This document shows positions 1-8,003 of a DNA stretch of 50,860 nt, piece after piece; position 1 is the first letter of the stretch; each line of letters starts with the position of its first letter. The position numbers and the translations under genes are program-made. The notes under the pieces were generated by a model, which did no database searches, was not told the origin of the DNA, and saw only the letters and a program-made list of their open reading frames with translations. The DNA is from Leptospirales bacterium (lineage in GTDB: Bacteria > Spirochaetota > Leptospiria > Leptospirales > Leptonemataceae): positions 1 to 50,860 of the forward strand of contig JAIBBM010000029.1 of NCBI GenBank assembly GCA_019694685.1, written 5' to 3'.

Positions 1-127
1 TTTCCCCGCAGGCGCATATGCAGGGATACAAGGATCGCAGAACGTGATCGAAGACGAGTTGGCAGTGGGTGATGGAGACGAGGGTGGAGTGGGGAGATGG
101 GGAGTGTGGGGTGTGTGCTGGAGACGC
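1..127. other. G-rich chromosomal flank left of the island
   Basis: Purine- and G-rich sequence unlike the A+T-rich island that begins at 136. No confident gene is seen in it. It directly precedes the 8-bp target duplication. If the island were removed, this stretch would join the sequence just upstream of the SH3-domain gene near 11307, so it may be part of that gene's upstream region. The transposase reading frame of the left IS copy happens to stay open through it on the minus strand. Confidence 0.5.
82..111 (+). other. Potential G-quadruplex motif
   Basis: Four runs of three to four G (82-84, 91-94, 99-102, 108-111) are separated by loops of 6, 4 and 5 bases, which meets the usual G3+N1-7 definition. 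It ends 16 bp before the target duplication of the island. Whether it folds is inference. Confidence 0.5.
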
Positions 128-135
128 GTAGTTTA
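128..135. repeat. Left 8-bp target site duplication (GTAGTTTA)
   Basis: GTAGTTTA abuts the outer end of the left IS copy. The same 8 bp abuts the outer end of the right IS copy at 11245-11252. Eight bp is the usual duplication length for IS1595-family elements (family knowledge). A chance match of 8 bp at exactly these places has odds of about 1 in 65,000. Confidence 0.85.
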
Positions 136-1199
136 ATTTTTTGTAAACTTAGAGTACAATTCTGTTTTTCCCGCGCAATTTGATTCAGGCCAAAGTATCT
201 CGCGTTCTTGAAGAAACTCCATTCATTCAGATACATTGTCGACCATTCTGGTTTGATGTATCCGTATCCTCTGAACGCAGATTTTAGCGAGCCATTCAGT
301 CCTTCACTTACCTGATTGTGAACTCCGTTCTTCGACCATCGTTCGCATGAGAAAGCAGATCGTTCGTCTTTGCCTTTCGCACTGTGATTGATCATTCGAT
401 GATTCTTGTAAATTCTGTACAGCCATGTGTATCCTTCGTCTGTGAAAACAGGAGCATTCATCGGTATCGACTCTTTGATGAGCGGTCCGATTGTATTTGC
501 TTTTTGATCTGAGATCGATGTGAGAAGTACAGGACCGTTCTGCCAGCCCATAACATGTACAAGAGTTCCAATCTGTTTTCCACCTAATTTGTCTGAAAGA
601 TAAATCGCACTCGTCATTCCTTTGTGCTTGTGTCTTTTTCTTCCCTTGTTTGCGCGTTGTGACGCAGAGTACAGAACCATTGTGTCTGCATGAACTACAG
701 GTCTGTACTTTACTTTGTTCGTGATGTCTGTACCGTCTTTCGGAAGTTTGAAGTTCTTGAACTCCTGTTCGAGCGTAGAATGAAAGAGTTTCTTGATATG
801 AGGCATCTGTTCGCATGCAAGAACCTGAATTCTACGCTTTAGAAAGAGGGCAGACGGATACGAGATTCCAAGACGTTTCTTGATTTCTGTAGCCGTTAGA
901 ACTTTTGGATGACGTATGAGTGATTCTTCGATGGCCCAACCGAAGAACCAAAGCGGCATTCTGAAATGCTGAAGAGGCGTATTCTTGAGTCTCGATTCTT
1001 GTCTATGGCACTCTGGACAGCGAAGTCTTGCCGGTCTTGAGCCAACAGGTTTTGTGCATTTAACGTTGCAATTTTTACAGAGGCACGGATAAAGCTTGTC
1101 TAACAGAAGTTCTGTGATTCGCTGGAAGTATTCTACATTGAGAGGATGAAATTTGGGATTGTCTTTTTGTTTACGGTGTACCTCCTGTTTACAGGAAAT
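136..1199 (-). mobile_element. IS1595/ISXO2-like insertion sequence, left copy
   Basis: This segment of 1064 bp is the same as 10181-11244 in every stretch compared. Its tips form an imperfect inverted repeat: 136-148 reads ATTTTTTGTAAAC, and the reverse complement of 1187-1199 reads ATTTCCTGTAAAC (11 of 13 match). A further GTACA match follows six bases on. The near identity means recent duplication or homogenisation. Nearly the whole unit is transposase coding sequence on the minus strand, and that frame stays open through both tips. Confidence 0.85.
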
Positions 1200-1313
1200 A
1201 TTCCGATTTGTAACTACTTCGGAAGGTTCCAGGAAGTCTATAAAGGATAATACATTGCTCTGCCATTTGCTTGAATGCGCGTGATGTGCTGAATTCTGAA
1301 GACTGGACAACAT

Positions 1314-1639
1314 GCAACACAGATTTCGTAGTCTACGCGAAAAGAAATCAGAAAAATTGGAAAATGTGCGAATCCGGCTTCCAGCACGTTAATATAGTAT
1401 TAAAAATTTTCTGTACTCGTACAAAGGTATCCTTCTAAAAGGACTTTCTGCATAAAAATGTTGAAGTTTAGAAAATAGATTCCTTCCCTTTTACTCACAA
1501 AATTAACAGATGTATGAAAAATCAAGAAATTCCCAGTCATTGATTAGACTTCTCGAAGAATCAGAACATAGCTCTCCTGTCTTTCTTTAAAGATCAGAAA
1601 AGAAGAGTATTCTATGATGATGAAGACCGAAAAAAAGTC
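1314..1639. other. A+T-rich non-coding region, candidate replication origin
   Basis: About 326 bp without a convincing gene, downstream of the helicase-initiator gene and beside the left IS. It holds small dyads: TTTCG/CGAAA around 1324-1342, and TGTAC/GTACA at 1412-1423. Rolling-circle origins usually contain such hairpins, but no specific pII-type nick site is recognised, so the origin role is only a guess. Confidence 0.25.
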
Positions 1640-3712
1640 TCAAGCAGATGAAAATGTATGAATGCTATCTGTCGAATTGTTCTTGAAATTAGAACCAAGA
1701 CTTTGATCTGAAATAGACCTGATCGATTCAGGATTGCCGGAATCATGAACAATTCCTCTTTTGTGTTTCGGTGCAAAATCGAAATCAAGATGAGGATGAT
1801 ATTTCTTAAGCCAGTCATCTCTCAGCTTCTTCAAATCCATCGTCATAAGCTTCTTGAGGCTCAGATCGTTTCCGAGAATCTTTTTGTTCTCAAGCCATTG
1901 CCTGTTTGCCTTGACTTCAACTTTGACAACATCAGGATCAGGAAGTTTGTTCTCATTCGTCTTTCTTTCAGGAAAGTACACCTTCGTCGTAAGACCATAA
2001 TGCTTGTTGCTATGATGGTTAAAATACAGGGTCTTGTTTCTGAGTTCTCTGAAGGAACCGCAATAAGTCTTTGTATATCTGCCTCTACCATGATCCAGAA
2101 TCTTTTTTGCCTTTGTTTCTTTGAAGAGATTCCTGTAGATCGAGGAAACTTCAAGTTCTGATCTGCAATTATGCAACCTGCAGAGATCCAGCCGACGTAT
2201 ACTGATCGATTCCGCATCTAAACGAAAATCAAAATATTTCTGAACTCTCTGAAGCAGAAAATCAAGAATTTGCCAATCGTTCAATCCATTTCTCTTCAGG
2301 AGATTCAGATCCAAGAACGAGAAAACATATTGTTTGCACGCATGATAGTACTCTATGTCGAACTCTATGACGTCGAAGACCGTTTTCCGATTGCCATACC
2401 GATTCTGCCGGACATTGCCTCTCTCAACGTATGGAAGGAAAGGTGCATCATCAGCCTTTACTTTCAGCAGAATCGAATCAATGCAGCTTTTTTGATAAGA
2501 TTTCAGAGAATATGAAATTGTATCGTCAATTTCAAAAGCTGCATTGTTTTTGAATGACTGCTCCTGAAATGAGCGAAAAGCGTATGTGTCCTGATCAAAA
2601 AGAGAATTCAAATGTTCATCTGATGGAACGGGAAAAGGGGAAGTGATGAATAGTTTTTTCTTGCATCGTGAAAGAGCTACATACAAAATGCTGAACTGAT
2701 CTTCATCCTGTCTTGTTTCAAAATCCACATCGAACCCGACCAGAAAAACTGTCGAAGCTTCACTCCCCTTTTCTTCATGAATCGTCGAAATCGTGACTCG
2801 CGAATCGTTTTCAAACAGCACCTTGTATGAACCGATCTGTCGTCGATATCTGCTCAGAATCAGAATATCTTCCTCATTGTTGAGTCCAGCGATTTGTTCC
2901 TGTACGTAGTTCAATTCGTCCTTCTGATGCGTAAAGTAGACCAGTTCGGGTTCTTCTCCTTCTTCTACTGAATCGGGAAGTGAATAGAGCAGAGACGAGT
3001 CTTGTACAAGAGTTTTCGCAAGAAAACCGTTCAGAAAGCGGATGTTACAACGAGTAGCCCTGTGATTTTCGTTCAGAATCTCATATTGAAAGTCTTTTAT
3101 GCCAAGATCGTTTTCCAATGTCTTGAAGTTGTCTCCGATTTTGTATTTGCTTCTCTTGTTCTGATATGTATAGATCCTCTGATGTGGATCTCCGGCAAGG
3201 AAGACTTTGCAGTCATAGACTTTCACCAGCTTTTTTACAAGGGCAACATAATCTTCTCGTAAATCCTGATACTCATCAACGCAGATCAGTTTCAGATGCG
3301 CTCTATAGCGCCTCACATTCGATGCATCCAGCTTGATAAACCGCTGAATCAGTTCATCAAAGTTACCCGATTCAATTCTCGCCGGCGAGACTTTGGCTTT
3401 TTCGAATCGGCTTTCAATGCGCTCTCGGCTCGAATTATCGAAGACTTCTGGAAGCAAGCCGACAGATTTCAGAACCTCGTATGCGAGAGAATGAACTGTA
3501 AAAGTATTTCCCCTGTTGGATATTTCCGTGTCTTGCATTCTGTTCTCTTTGATATTTCTGTTAAAGCTCAGAATGCATATTTCATCTTTCTTTATGACCG
3601 ATTCATGCACAAGAGTTTCTACTTCCCGGATCATTGCGCACGACTTTCCCGTGCCGGCCAGACCAAGAAAGACTTTGTTGCCAGGACATTTTTTGGATTC
3701 CGATTCTAGCAT
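1640..3712 (-). CDS. SF1 helicase fused to a phage pII/CRI-type replication initiator
   Basis: The 690-residue product has two parts. Residues 1 to about 365 hold a complete UvrD/Rep-like SF1 helicase motif set: Walker A GLAGTGKS at 17-24, Walker B DEYQD at 146-150, GDPHQ at 174-178, NHR at 216-218, TIHEEKG at 310-316 and YVALSR at 344-349. Residues about 440-610 look like the CRI/phage X replication proteins of filamentous phages: RRLDLCR at 506-512, GS at 552-553 before a TLYF segment, TKVY at 576-579 and KVEV at 597-600 followed by RQWL. This suggests one protein that nicks or initiates and unwinds during rolling-circle replication. The helicase call is secure; the initiator call rests on pattern similarity. 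The ATG at 3712 sits at the edge of an inverted repeat. One copy of the island palindrome lies inside the gene and encodes SPAR (109-112). Confidence 0.8.
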   Translation of the reverse strand: MLESESKKCPGNKVFLGLAGTGKSCAMIREVETLVHESVIKKDEICILSFNRNIKENRMQDTEISNRGNTFTVHSLAYEVLKSVGLLPEVFDNSSRERIESRFEKAKVSPARIESGNFDELIQRFIKLDASNVRRYRAHLKLICVDEYQDLREDYVALVKKLVKVYDCKVFLAGDPHQRIYTYQNKRSKYKIGDNFKTLENDLGIKDFQYEILNENHRATRCNIRFLNGFLAKTLVQDSSLLYSLPDSVEEGEEPELVYFTHQKDELNYVQEQIAGLNNEEDILILSRYRRQIGSYKVLFENDSRVTISTIHEEKGSEASTVFLVGFDVDFETRQDEDQFSILYVALSRCKKKLFITSPFPVPSDEHLNSLFDQDTYAFRSFQEQSFKNNAAFEIDDTISYSLKSYQKSCIDSILLKVKADDAPFLPYVERGNVRQNRYGNRKTVFDVIEFDIEYYHACKQYVFSFLDLNLLKRNGLNDWQILDFLLQRVQKYFDFRLDAESISIRRLDLCRLHNCRSELEVSSIYRNLFKETKAKKILDHGRGRYTKTYCGSFRELRNKTLYFNHHSNKHYGLTTKVYFPERKTNENKLPDPDVVKVEVKANRQWLENKKILGNDLSLKKLMTMDLKKLRDDWLKKYHPHLDFDFAPKHKRGIVHDSGNPESIRSISDQSLGSNFKNNSTDSIHTFSSA
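3377..3390. repeat. 14-bp palindrome TCTCGCCGGCGAGA, copy 1
   Basis: Perfect palindrome inside the helicase-initiator gene. It shares an extra leading T with the other two copies, giving 15 identical bp. G+C-rich in an A+T-rich setting. A SgrAI/MreI-type CGCCGGCG core lies at its centre. Confidence 0.9.
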
Positions 3713-3735
3713 AGTTCACTCATTTAGTGAACTAT
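3711..3735. promoter_or_regulatory. Inverted repeat at the helicase start, likely operator
   Basis: ATAGTTCACT at 3711-3720 and AGTGAACTAT at 3726-3735 are perfect 10-bp arms with a 5-bp spacer. The repeat lies where the minus-strand helicase gene begins (ATG at 3712-3710), so a bound protein or RNA hairpin could block initiation. It also borders the short divergent region toward the recombinase operon. The XRE-type or the small basic protein of the island could be the binder; that is inference. Confidence 0.6.
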
Positions 3736-3816
3736 AAATCGTTTTTTTTATATATTTATGAAGAAAAGGATGTACAGCCGAAAGAATCGTGATACGTTAT
3801 TTTCATCGAACATCTC

Positions 3817-4677
3817 TTGCAAAATCGATTGCTTCTTTCAGAATTAAGCAAGACGGGTCAACCCGTTTACGATTCGCATATTCGCACTTTCAATACGAGA
3901 AATCATAGTCAAAACATTTCCGCCGAATCTATACAGAACTACATCATAAGCCTCGAAGAAGGTCATTTTCGTACGCCGAAGAATTCCGTTTACAGTCTCT
4001 CGTCCATTCGCTGCGTCAAATCAGCTCTAAAAAAATCCATCTCAATATCATTCAGATCACATCCCAATGGGTATATCTTGGTCGCTGCAATCGAAGCGCT
4101 TTTTAAGGATTTGAAAATCGCCACTCCTGACCAGAAGGTATATTCCAGTCATATTCTGAATCAGAACGATATAGAATCTCTCATCAGAAATTCTACCAAG
4201 AAAATTGGACTGATGATTCGTACTCTTGCCATTACAGGTATGAGAATCAGCGAAATGCTAAGCATCCGTTTGAACGATTCGCAGCCATTTGGTGAAAATA
4301 CGCTGATTAGAATTGTTGGAAAACGATTGAAAGAGCGACAGATAATGCTGCCGTCAGATTTGTTCCATTATATCGTCTCAGTGTTTCAGGGCAGTGAATT
4401 TCTCTTTGAAAATGCGAACAAAAGGCCTTACCGCAGACAGTATGTTCTGAGAGAAATTTCCCGCAAAGGAAAGAAAAGTCTGAATCGCAAAATCGGATGC
4501 CACACCCTTCGACATAGCTTTATTACAATGCTCATAGATGCTGGAATTTCCCTCAAGAAAGTGAGCCAGTATGTCGGCCACTCCAGTACAGATATTACAT
4601 CAAGCAAATACGTTCACCATGAATTGAATATCTCAGAAATCAGTTCCGTATTCGGGAGGCTGTTTTGTCAGCCATAA
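3817..4677 (+). CDS. Tyrosine recombinase/integrase
   Basis: The 286-residue protein has the full catalytic set of XerC/D and phage integrases: Arg143 in TGMRISE, Lys169 in GKR, His229-x-x-Arg232 in HTLRH, His255 in GHSS, and nucleophile Tyr265 in SKYVHH. An N-terminal SAM-like core-binding region covers about residues 1-105. The first usable start after an upstream in-frame stop at 3790-3792 is TTG at 3817, with no clear ribosome site, so the start is uncertain. It heads a tightly overlapped operon with the next three genes. Likely roles are site-specific integration, excision or dimer resolution of the element. The island's ends are IS copies, so this enzyme need not have made the present insertion. 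Confidence 0.85.
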   Translation: MQNRLLLSELSKTGQPVYDSHIRTFNTRNHSQNISAESIQNYIISLEEGHFRTPKNSVYSLSSIRCVKSALKKSISISFRSHPNGYILVAAIEALFKDLKIATPDQKVYSSHILNQNDIESLIRNSTKKIGLMIRTLAITGMRISEMLSIRLNDSQPFGENTLIRIVGKRLKERQIMLPSDLFHYIVSVFQGSEFLFENANKRPYRRQYVLREISRKGKKSLNRKIGCHTLRHSFITMLIDAGISLKKVSQYVGHSSTDITSSKYVHHELNISEISSVFGRLFCQP

Positions 4678-4877
4678 AAGCCACAAAAGACAAAAAGCGA
4701 AGGCGAGGAAGACCTCGAAGAACTCATCCTGTCGATGTAAAATCGAGAACTATGATACCTATGAGTTTCGCCCTTCATAGCATTGTCGAAAAAGAAGCGA
4801 AAGCACACCATCGATCCAGAGCAGGACAGATTCTCTTCGTTCTGAAGACACACTATGGTATTGGAATTCCAGCATGA
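4665..4877 (+). CDS. Small basic protein, possible ribbon-helix-helix type
   Basis: A 70-residue protein with a strongly basic N-terminus (KKRRRGRPRR) followed by a region that could form a ribbon-helix-helix: a strand around IPMSFALH and helices from SIVEKEAKAH onward. The start is TTG at 4665, chosen because GGGAGG lies 7 bp upstream; the reading frame overlaps the recombinase stop by 13 bp. Its stop overlaps the next gene as ATGA. Such proteins in plasmid or phage operons often act as copy-number, partition or excision regulators, but no family is recognised with confidence. Confidence 0.6.
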   Translation: MSAIKATKDKKRRRGRPRRTHPVDVKSRTMIPMSFALHSIVEKEAKAHHRSRAGQILFVLKTHYGIGIPA

Positions 4878-5350
4878 CTGTGCTACTTCCCGAAACGAAA
4901 AATCTGTTTGAAGCCAATGGAGAAGACTACTATTCTCTCGAAAAAAAGTTCTCATCGCAATTCGAAAAACTAGGATTCTACATTACATCTCCTTTTGACT
5001 ATGAAAGGACTGTTCCGCCGATGCGACTGAATTCAACCTCAATGAATAGGCTGAAAACAATCAGCTCTATTTTGCAGGCTGATTGCCTTGTCGCTGCGAT
5101 TGAAACCCCTGTAATGTTCGTTTTCAGAAGGGTTCCTGAATCATTCAAGCTGTTCAGTATTCAAAGCAGGACAAAGAAAAGGAGCGTCTTTGTGTTTAAA
5201 GCACCAGACTCAATTACATGGTCACTGTATGAGAAGAATGTTCTCATAAGAAAGTTTGATAGAGAAGTCCGATCTGTCGCCGGTGCACTACGACTGTGGA
5301 ACGATTTGATGATCGCACGAAAGCGAATCTTTGTCTATTCGGAGCTATGA
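4874..5350 (+). CDS. Hypothetical protein of the recombinase operon
   Basis: A 158-residue protein with no recognised domain, signal peptide or membrane segment. It mixes charged and aromatic residues and looks like a soluble fold. It is coupled by ATGA overlaps to the small basic protein before it and to the next gene, so it is probably co-translated with the recombinase. A link to element replication or maintenance is suggested only by position. Confidence 0.7.
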   Translation: MTVLLPETKNLFEANGEDYYSLEKKFSSQFEKLGFYITSPFDYERTVPPMRLNSTSMNRLKTISSILQADCLVAAIETPVMFVFRRVPESFKLFSIQSRTKKRSVFVFKAPDSITWSLYEKNVLIRKFDREVRSVAGALRLWNDLMIARKRIFVYSEL

Positions 5351-5643
5351 GAGGCACAATAGAGATTATTGAAATTGGATCGAATGAAACCCAGCGGCGC
5401 ATTGAGCGTCATGTTGATATGACCTTTGATTCAAAAGAGAGGGAAGCAACGTTTTTCTCGCCGGCGAGAAACTCAAAGGCATCGAAAGAAATGTTGAAGA
5501 TAAAATGCGCAGAGATTTCTGTTTATTGCGATCAGGATCTGAATGATATTGTTGAAGTTCAGGGGTTTCTACGGAAGGAAAATGATTCGTATCGACTCTG
5601 TCTGGTAAAGTTTTCCCTGGAGAAGTCAAATGATTTCCTTTGA
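5347..5643 (+). CDS. Hypothetical small protein, last gene of the recombinase operon
   Basis: 98 residues when started at the ATG at 5347, which forms an ATGA overlap with the preceding stop; a longer start at 5296 would overlap that gene by 55 bp and is less likely. No family is recognised. The second copy of the island palindrome lies in it and encodes SPAR, the same tetrapeptide as in the helicase copy. The gene converges with the XRE-family gene downstream. Confidence 0.65.
   Translation: MRGTIEIIEIGSNETQRRIERHVDMTFDSKEREATFFSPARNSKASKEMLKIKCAEISVYCDQDLNDIVEVQGFLRKENDSYRLCLVKFSLEKSNDFL
5456..5469. repeat. 14-bp palindrome TCTCGCCGGCGAGA, copy 2
   Basis: Identical to the copies at 3377 and 8567. 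Here the palindrome extends to 16 bp (T before, A after). It lies inside the last gene of the recombinase operon. Confidence 0.9.
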
Positions 5644-5665
5644 TCGGGCTGTGGAGATACAGGAT

Positions 5666-5890
5666 TCAAACATCCAGAAGATCCTTTGGTTCTATCCCGA
5701 GCTGGCGGGCAATGATGAAGAGAGATTTCAGGGTTACATTGCTCTTGCCACGTTCGATCTCCTGATAGGCTCTGACGGTGAGCTGAAGATCATGATCCAT
5801 GAATTCCATGTCTTCTTGGGTGATTCCAGTGGATTCTCGAAAGCTTTTGATCTTCTGGCCGACTTTTCTCTGAAATTCGGGGTATTTCAT
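5666..5890 (-). CDS. XRE-family helix-turn-helix regulator
   Basis: A 74-residue protein made almost entirely of one Cro/CI-type helix-turn-helix: a helix at FQRKVGQKIKSFRES, the turn TGITQEDM, then a pattern ending in YQEIERGKSNVTLKSLFIIARQLGI, the classic end of XRE domains. The bases TATAAT lie about 8 bp before the ATG, so the mRNA may be nearly leaderless. It converges on the recombinase operon and stands alone. A repressor of island genes is the simplest role; candidate sites are the inverted repeat at 3711 and the three palindromes. This is inference. Confidence 0.85.
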   Translation of the reverse strand: MKYPEFQRKVGQKIKSFRESTGITQEDMEFMDHDLQLTVRAYQEIERGKSNVTLKSLFIIARQLGIEPKDLLDV

Positions 5891-5979
5891 GCCGGAGGAT
5901 TATAGAATTCTTCTTGCATTAATGCCACGTAACATAATTCCATGAAGTATAATGTCATGAGCGTGACTGGAGGAAATCA

Positions 5980-7074
5980 ATGGGTCTGCAATGCAATGTC
6001 AGAGATAAACTTTATCGGCGTCTCGCAGGCGCCGCGCTTTGGTCACTGACTTTTTGCCTGATCGCGAGTTGCGCCAGTGTGGGAGAGCAGACTCGTAGCA
6101 GATATCCCTCTTTGCATACACGGATCTCTGGTCCCATCTATCTCTATTCGTTAAACGACGAATGGCCTATGGAGAAGCCGCGCGAAGTCGAGTTCCGGGA
6201 GGATGGTAGCATTAAGGATGAAACAGGGATATTTAGGAAGACAATCAACGGGGCTGACATCAATGCCGTTTCCTGGATTCCACGTAGCGACGACGAGATT
6301 GGCGTTTGGGTAGGGTACGATGGGCAAGCACAGGTAGAGTGTTTTGTTCGCTTTGAAACAAATGTGCCGGAATCTGATGGCTTTACTTCTACTGGACGAG
6401 ACGACATTCGGAAATCTCTGCGCCCTTACTTCCCCCCATTGGCTGCCCTTCAAATTAAAGGAAGCGAATGTAATGCCACTTTCACGAATGCGCGTTGGCT
6501 CGCATATTCAAAGACTCCAAAAATAGAAACGAAAGCCGCAGACGTTGCCGCGGAATGGCCAAAGGTGAACAAGTCGCAATGCCGAGCTATCTACGACTTC
6601 CGAGAAAAAATCATATCAGCGACGCAGCAGGCATTGTACAAATCTGTATCCGAAGAGTTTGACAAATGCATTGAGGCGAAGGTTCTTAAATACGTACGTT
6701 CACATTTTCCAGCAGTGGCCGCGTATGCCGATCACCAACTGTACTTTACCGACGGTTCGAGTCCGGATAAGAAATTATTCCAACTCTTCAATATTGCGGT
6801 GCTTGCCCGAAATCCTGAGAGCGGTTTCAAGTTTGACGACAAGGACATCTACTTGAAGGCAACCGGGGTCGGTACACTTTCATTGGTATTTGCGCACTCT
6901 GGCCTGAGTGCACAATTGGATTTCCGTGACTACACTGGTAAATTGAATATCATCGGACTCGTGCCGCACGTTAGACTGGATTGGGCGCAAACAGAAGCCC
7001 CATCTTTCGTCAACTTGCTATCAGCTCTACCAGAAGGCAATCACTGGGACTGGGATTTCATCGATAAACTGTAA
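5980..7074 (+). CDS. Hypothetical lipoprotein
   Basis: A 364-residue protein. A short basic N-terminus precedes a hydrophobic stretch and a lipobox-like LIASC, then a Ser/Thr-rich start of the mature part, so it is probably exported and lipidated. The ribosome site GGAGGAAATC stands directly before the ATG at 5980. No domain is recognised. It is less A+T-rich than the helicase and recombinase genes, which suggests mosaic cargo. A 13-bp sequence CATGAAGTATAAT with a TATAAT box lies 27 bp upstream and recurs at 8668. Confidence 0.7.
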   Translation: MGLQCNVRDKLYRRLAGAALWSLTFCLIASCASVGEQTRSRYPSLHTRISGPIYLYSLNDEWPMEKPREVEFREDGSIKDETGIFRKTINGADINAVSWIPRSDDEIGVWVGYDGQAQVECFVRFETNVPESDGFTSTGRDDIRKSLRPYFPPLAALQIKGSECNATFTNARWLAYSKTPKIETKAADVAAEWPKVNKSQCRAIYDFREKIISATQQALYKSVSEEFDKCIEAKVLKYVRSHFPAVAAYADHQLYFTDGSSPDKKLFQLFNIAVLARNPESGFKFDDKDIYLKATGVGTLSLVFAHSGLSAQLDFRDYTGKLNIIGLVPHVRLDWAQTEAPSFVNLLSALPEGNHWDWDFIDKL

Positions 7075-7112
7075 TGACAATTCGATTGTGAAGTTAAGCA
7101 AGTGGCCCAAAT

Positions 7113-8003
7113 TCAATCGCTCAACAAGATCTTCTTGATCTGTTCTCCTATCGCGCGTGCCAAAGGTGGAGGTACGCTGTTTCCAATGAGACGATGAGCG
7201 AGGAGCCAGTTATTCCCAAGCCTGAACGATTCGGCAAAGCCGCCGATGATTTTTATTTCGGGAATTGTAAGTCGCCGTGCGACTCCGTCTATCTCAACCA
7301 TCCAATTCATCGGAGTGCTTGTTAACGTTGGACAGGGAAAACCAAAGTCCACAACGATTTGCTTCTGGTAGCCGTTTCTCAGTCTGTCGGTTACCAATAG
7401 TCTTCCGTCCGCATTGAAGACACTCCTCATTGAGCAACCCATTGTCTGAGGAGCGGGAAAGTTGGGAAGTGTTCGTAAGTCTTCGCGGATTCCAAGAATG
7501 AAAAGGCGACACCTTGATTGCGGAACTCCGAAGTGGGATGCGTCGAGAACTTCCGCCCTCACTGCATAGTCGGAACTCCGCAGTCTGTCCATGCAATCCA
7601 AGAAAATTCCTCGCGTCCGGGCATATGTCATTGCAGGAACATTTTCAATCACGAATGCCTTTGGAAGAAAAGCTCTCAACATGCGAATAAACTCCAGATA
7701 CAGTCCATTCCTGCTATCGTTGGCCATTCGCTTTCCCAGAAGGGAAAATCCTTGACAGGGAATTGACCCTTCGAGCACATCAAGCTCTCCCGGCTTGATG
7801 TCAGCTAAGCGAAGCGCCTCGATTTCATCAACGTCACGGATATCTTTTTCTAGCAAAGTTACGTTGGGAAAGTTCTCCCTGAATACAGAAGCGGCGGGAC
7901 CGGACTTTTCAATTGCCAGTCGGTGCTGATAGTGAGCTTGTCTGAACCCACAGGCGGAACCACCTGCTCCAGCAAACAGGCTAATGCTGCTAAGAATCTT
8001 CAT
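7113..8003 (-). CDS. C5-cytosine DNA methyltransferase
   Basis: A 296-residue enzyme with the ordered C5-MTase motifs: I FAGAGG (10-15), IV PCQGFS with the catalytic Cys83, VI ENV (120-122), VIII QSRCR (162-166), and a terminal GNSVPP (motif X). The target-recognition region between VIII and IX is short. The start is ATG at 8003, which overlaps the upstream stop as ATGA; a longer frame to 8117 would only cover the neighbour's end. No restriction endonuclease is next to it, so it may be a solitary island-protecting enzyme, unless the upstream partner or the HNH protein is the nuclease. Confidence 0.92.
   Translation of the reverse strand: MKILSSISLFAGAGGSACGFRQAHYQHRLAIEKSGPAASVFRENFPNVTLLEKDIRDVDEIEALRLADIKPGELDVLEGSIPCQGFSLLGKRMANDSRNGLYLEFIRMLRAFLPKAFVIENVPAMTYARTRGIFLDCMDRLRSSDYAVRAEVLDASHFGVPQSRCRLFILGIREDLRTLPNFPAPQTMGCSMRSVFNADGRLLVTDRLRNGYQKQIVVDFGFPCPTLTSTPMNWMVEIDGVARRLTIPEIKIIGGFAESFRLGNNWLLAHRLIGNSVPPPLARAIGEQIKKILLSD

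Larger units (their letters stand above)
1..1313 (-). pseudogene. IS1595/ISXO2 transposase, left copy, chimeric frame running off the window
   Basis: Inside the IS this frame equals residues 10 to about 363 of the right-copy transposase, including the N-terminal zinc finger and the DDE-type catalytic residues. An in-frame ATG outside the IS at 1313 adds 38 residues of flanking sequence in front. At the other end the frame continues past the IS tip at 136 through G-rich flank and is still open at base 1. The 170-residue C-terminal domain of the right copy is absent. It could still make an active core transposase with an unrelated tail, or be a decayed copy; the sequence does not decide. Confidence 0.6.

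Noticed and set aside
5630..5905. Plus-strand frame opposite the XRE gene
   Set aside because: The minus-strand frame encodes a clear helix-turn-helix; the plus-strand one is its shadow.
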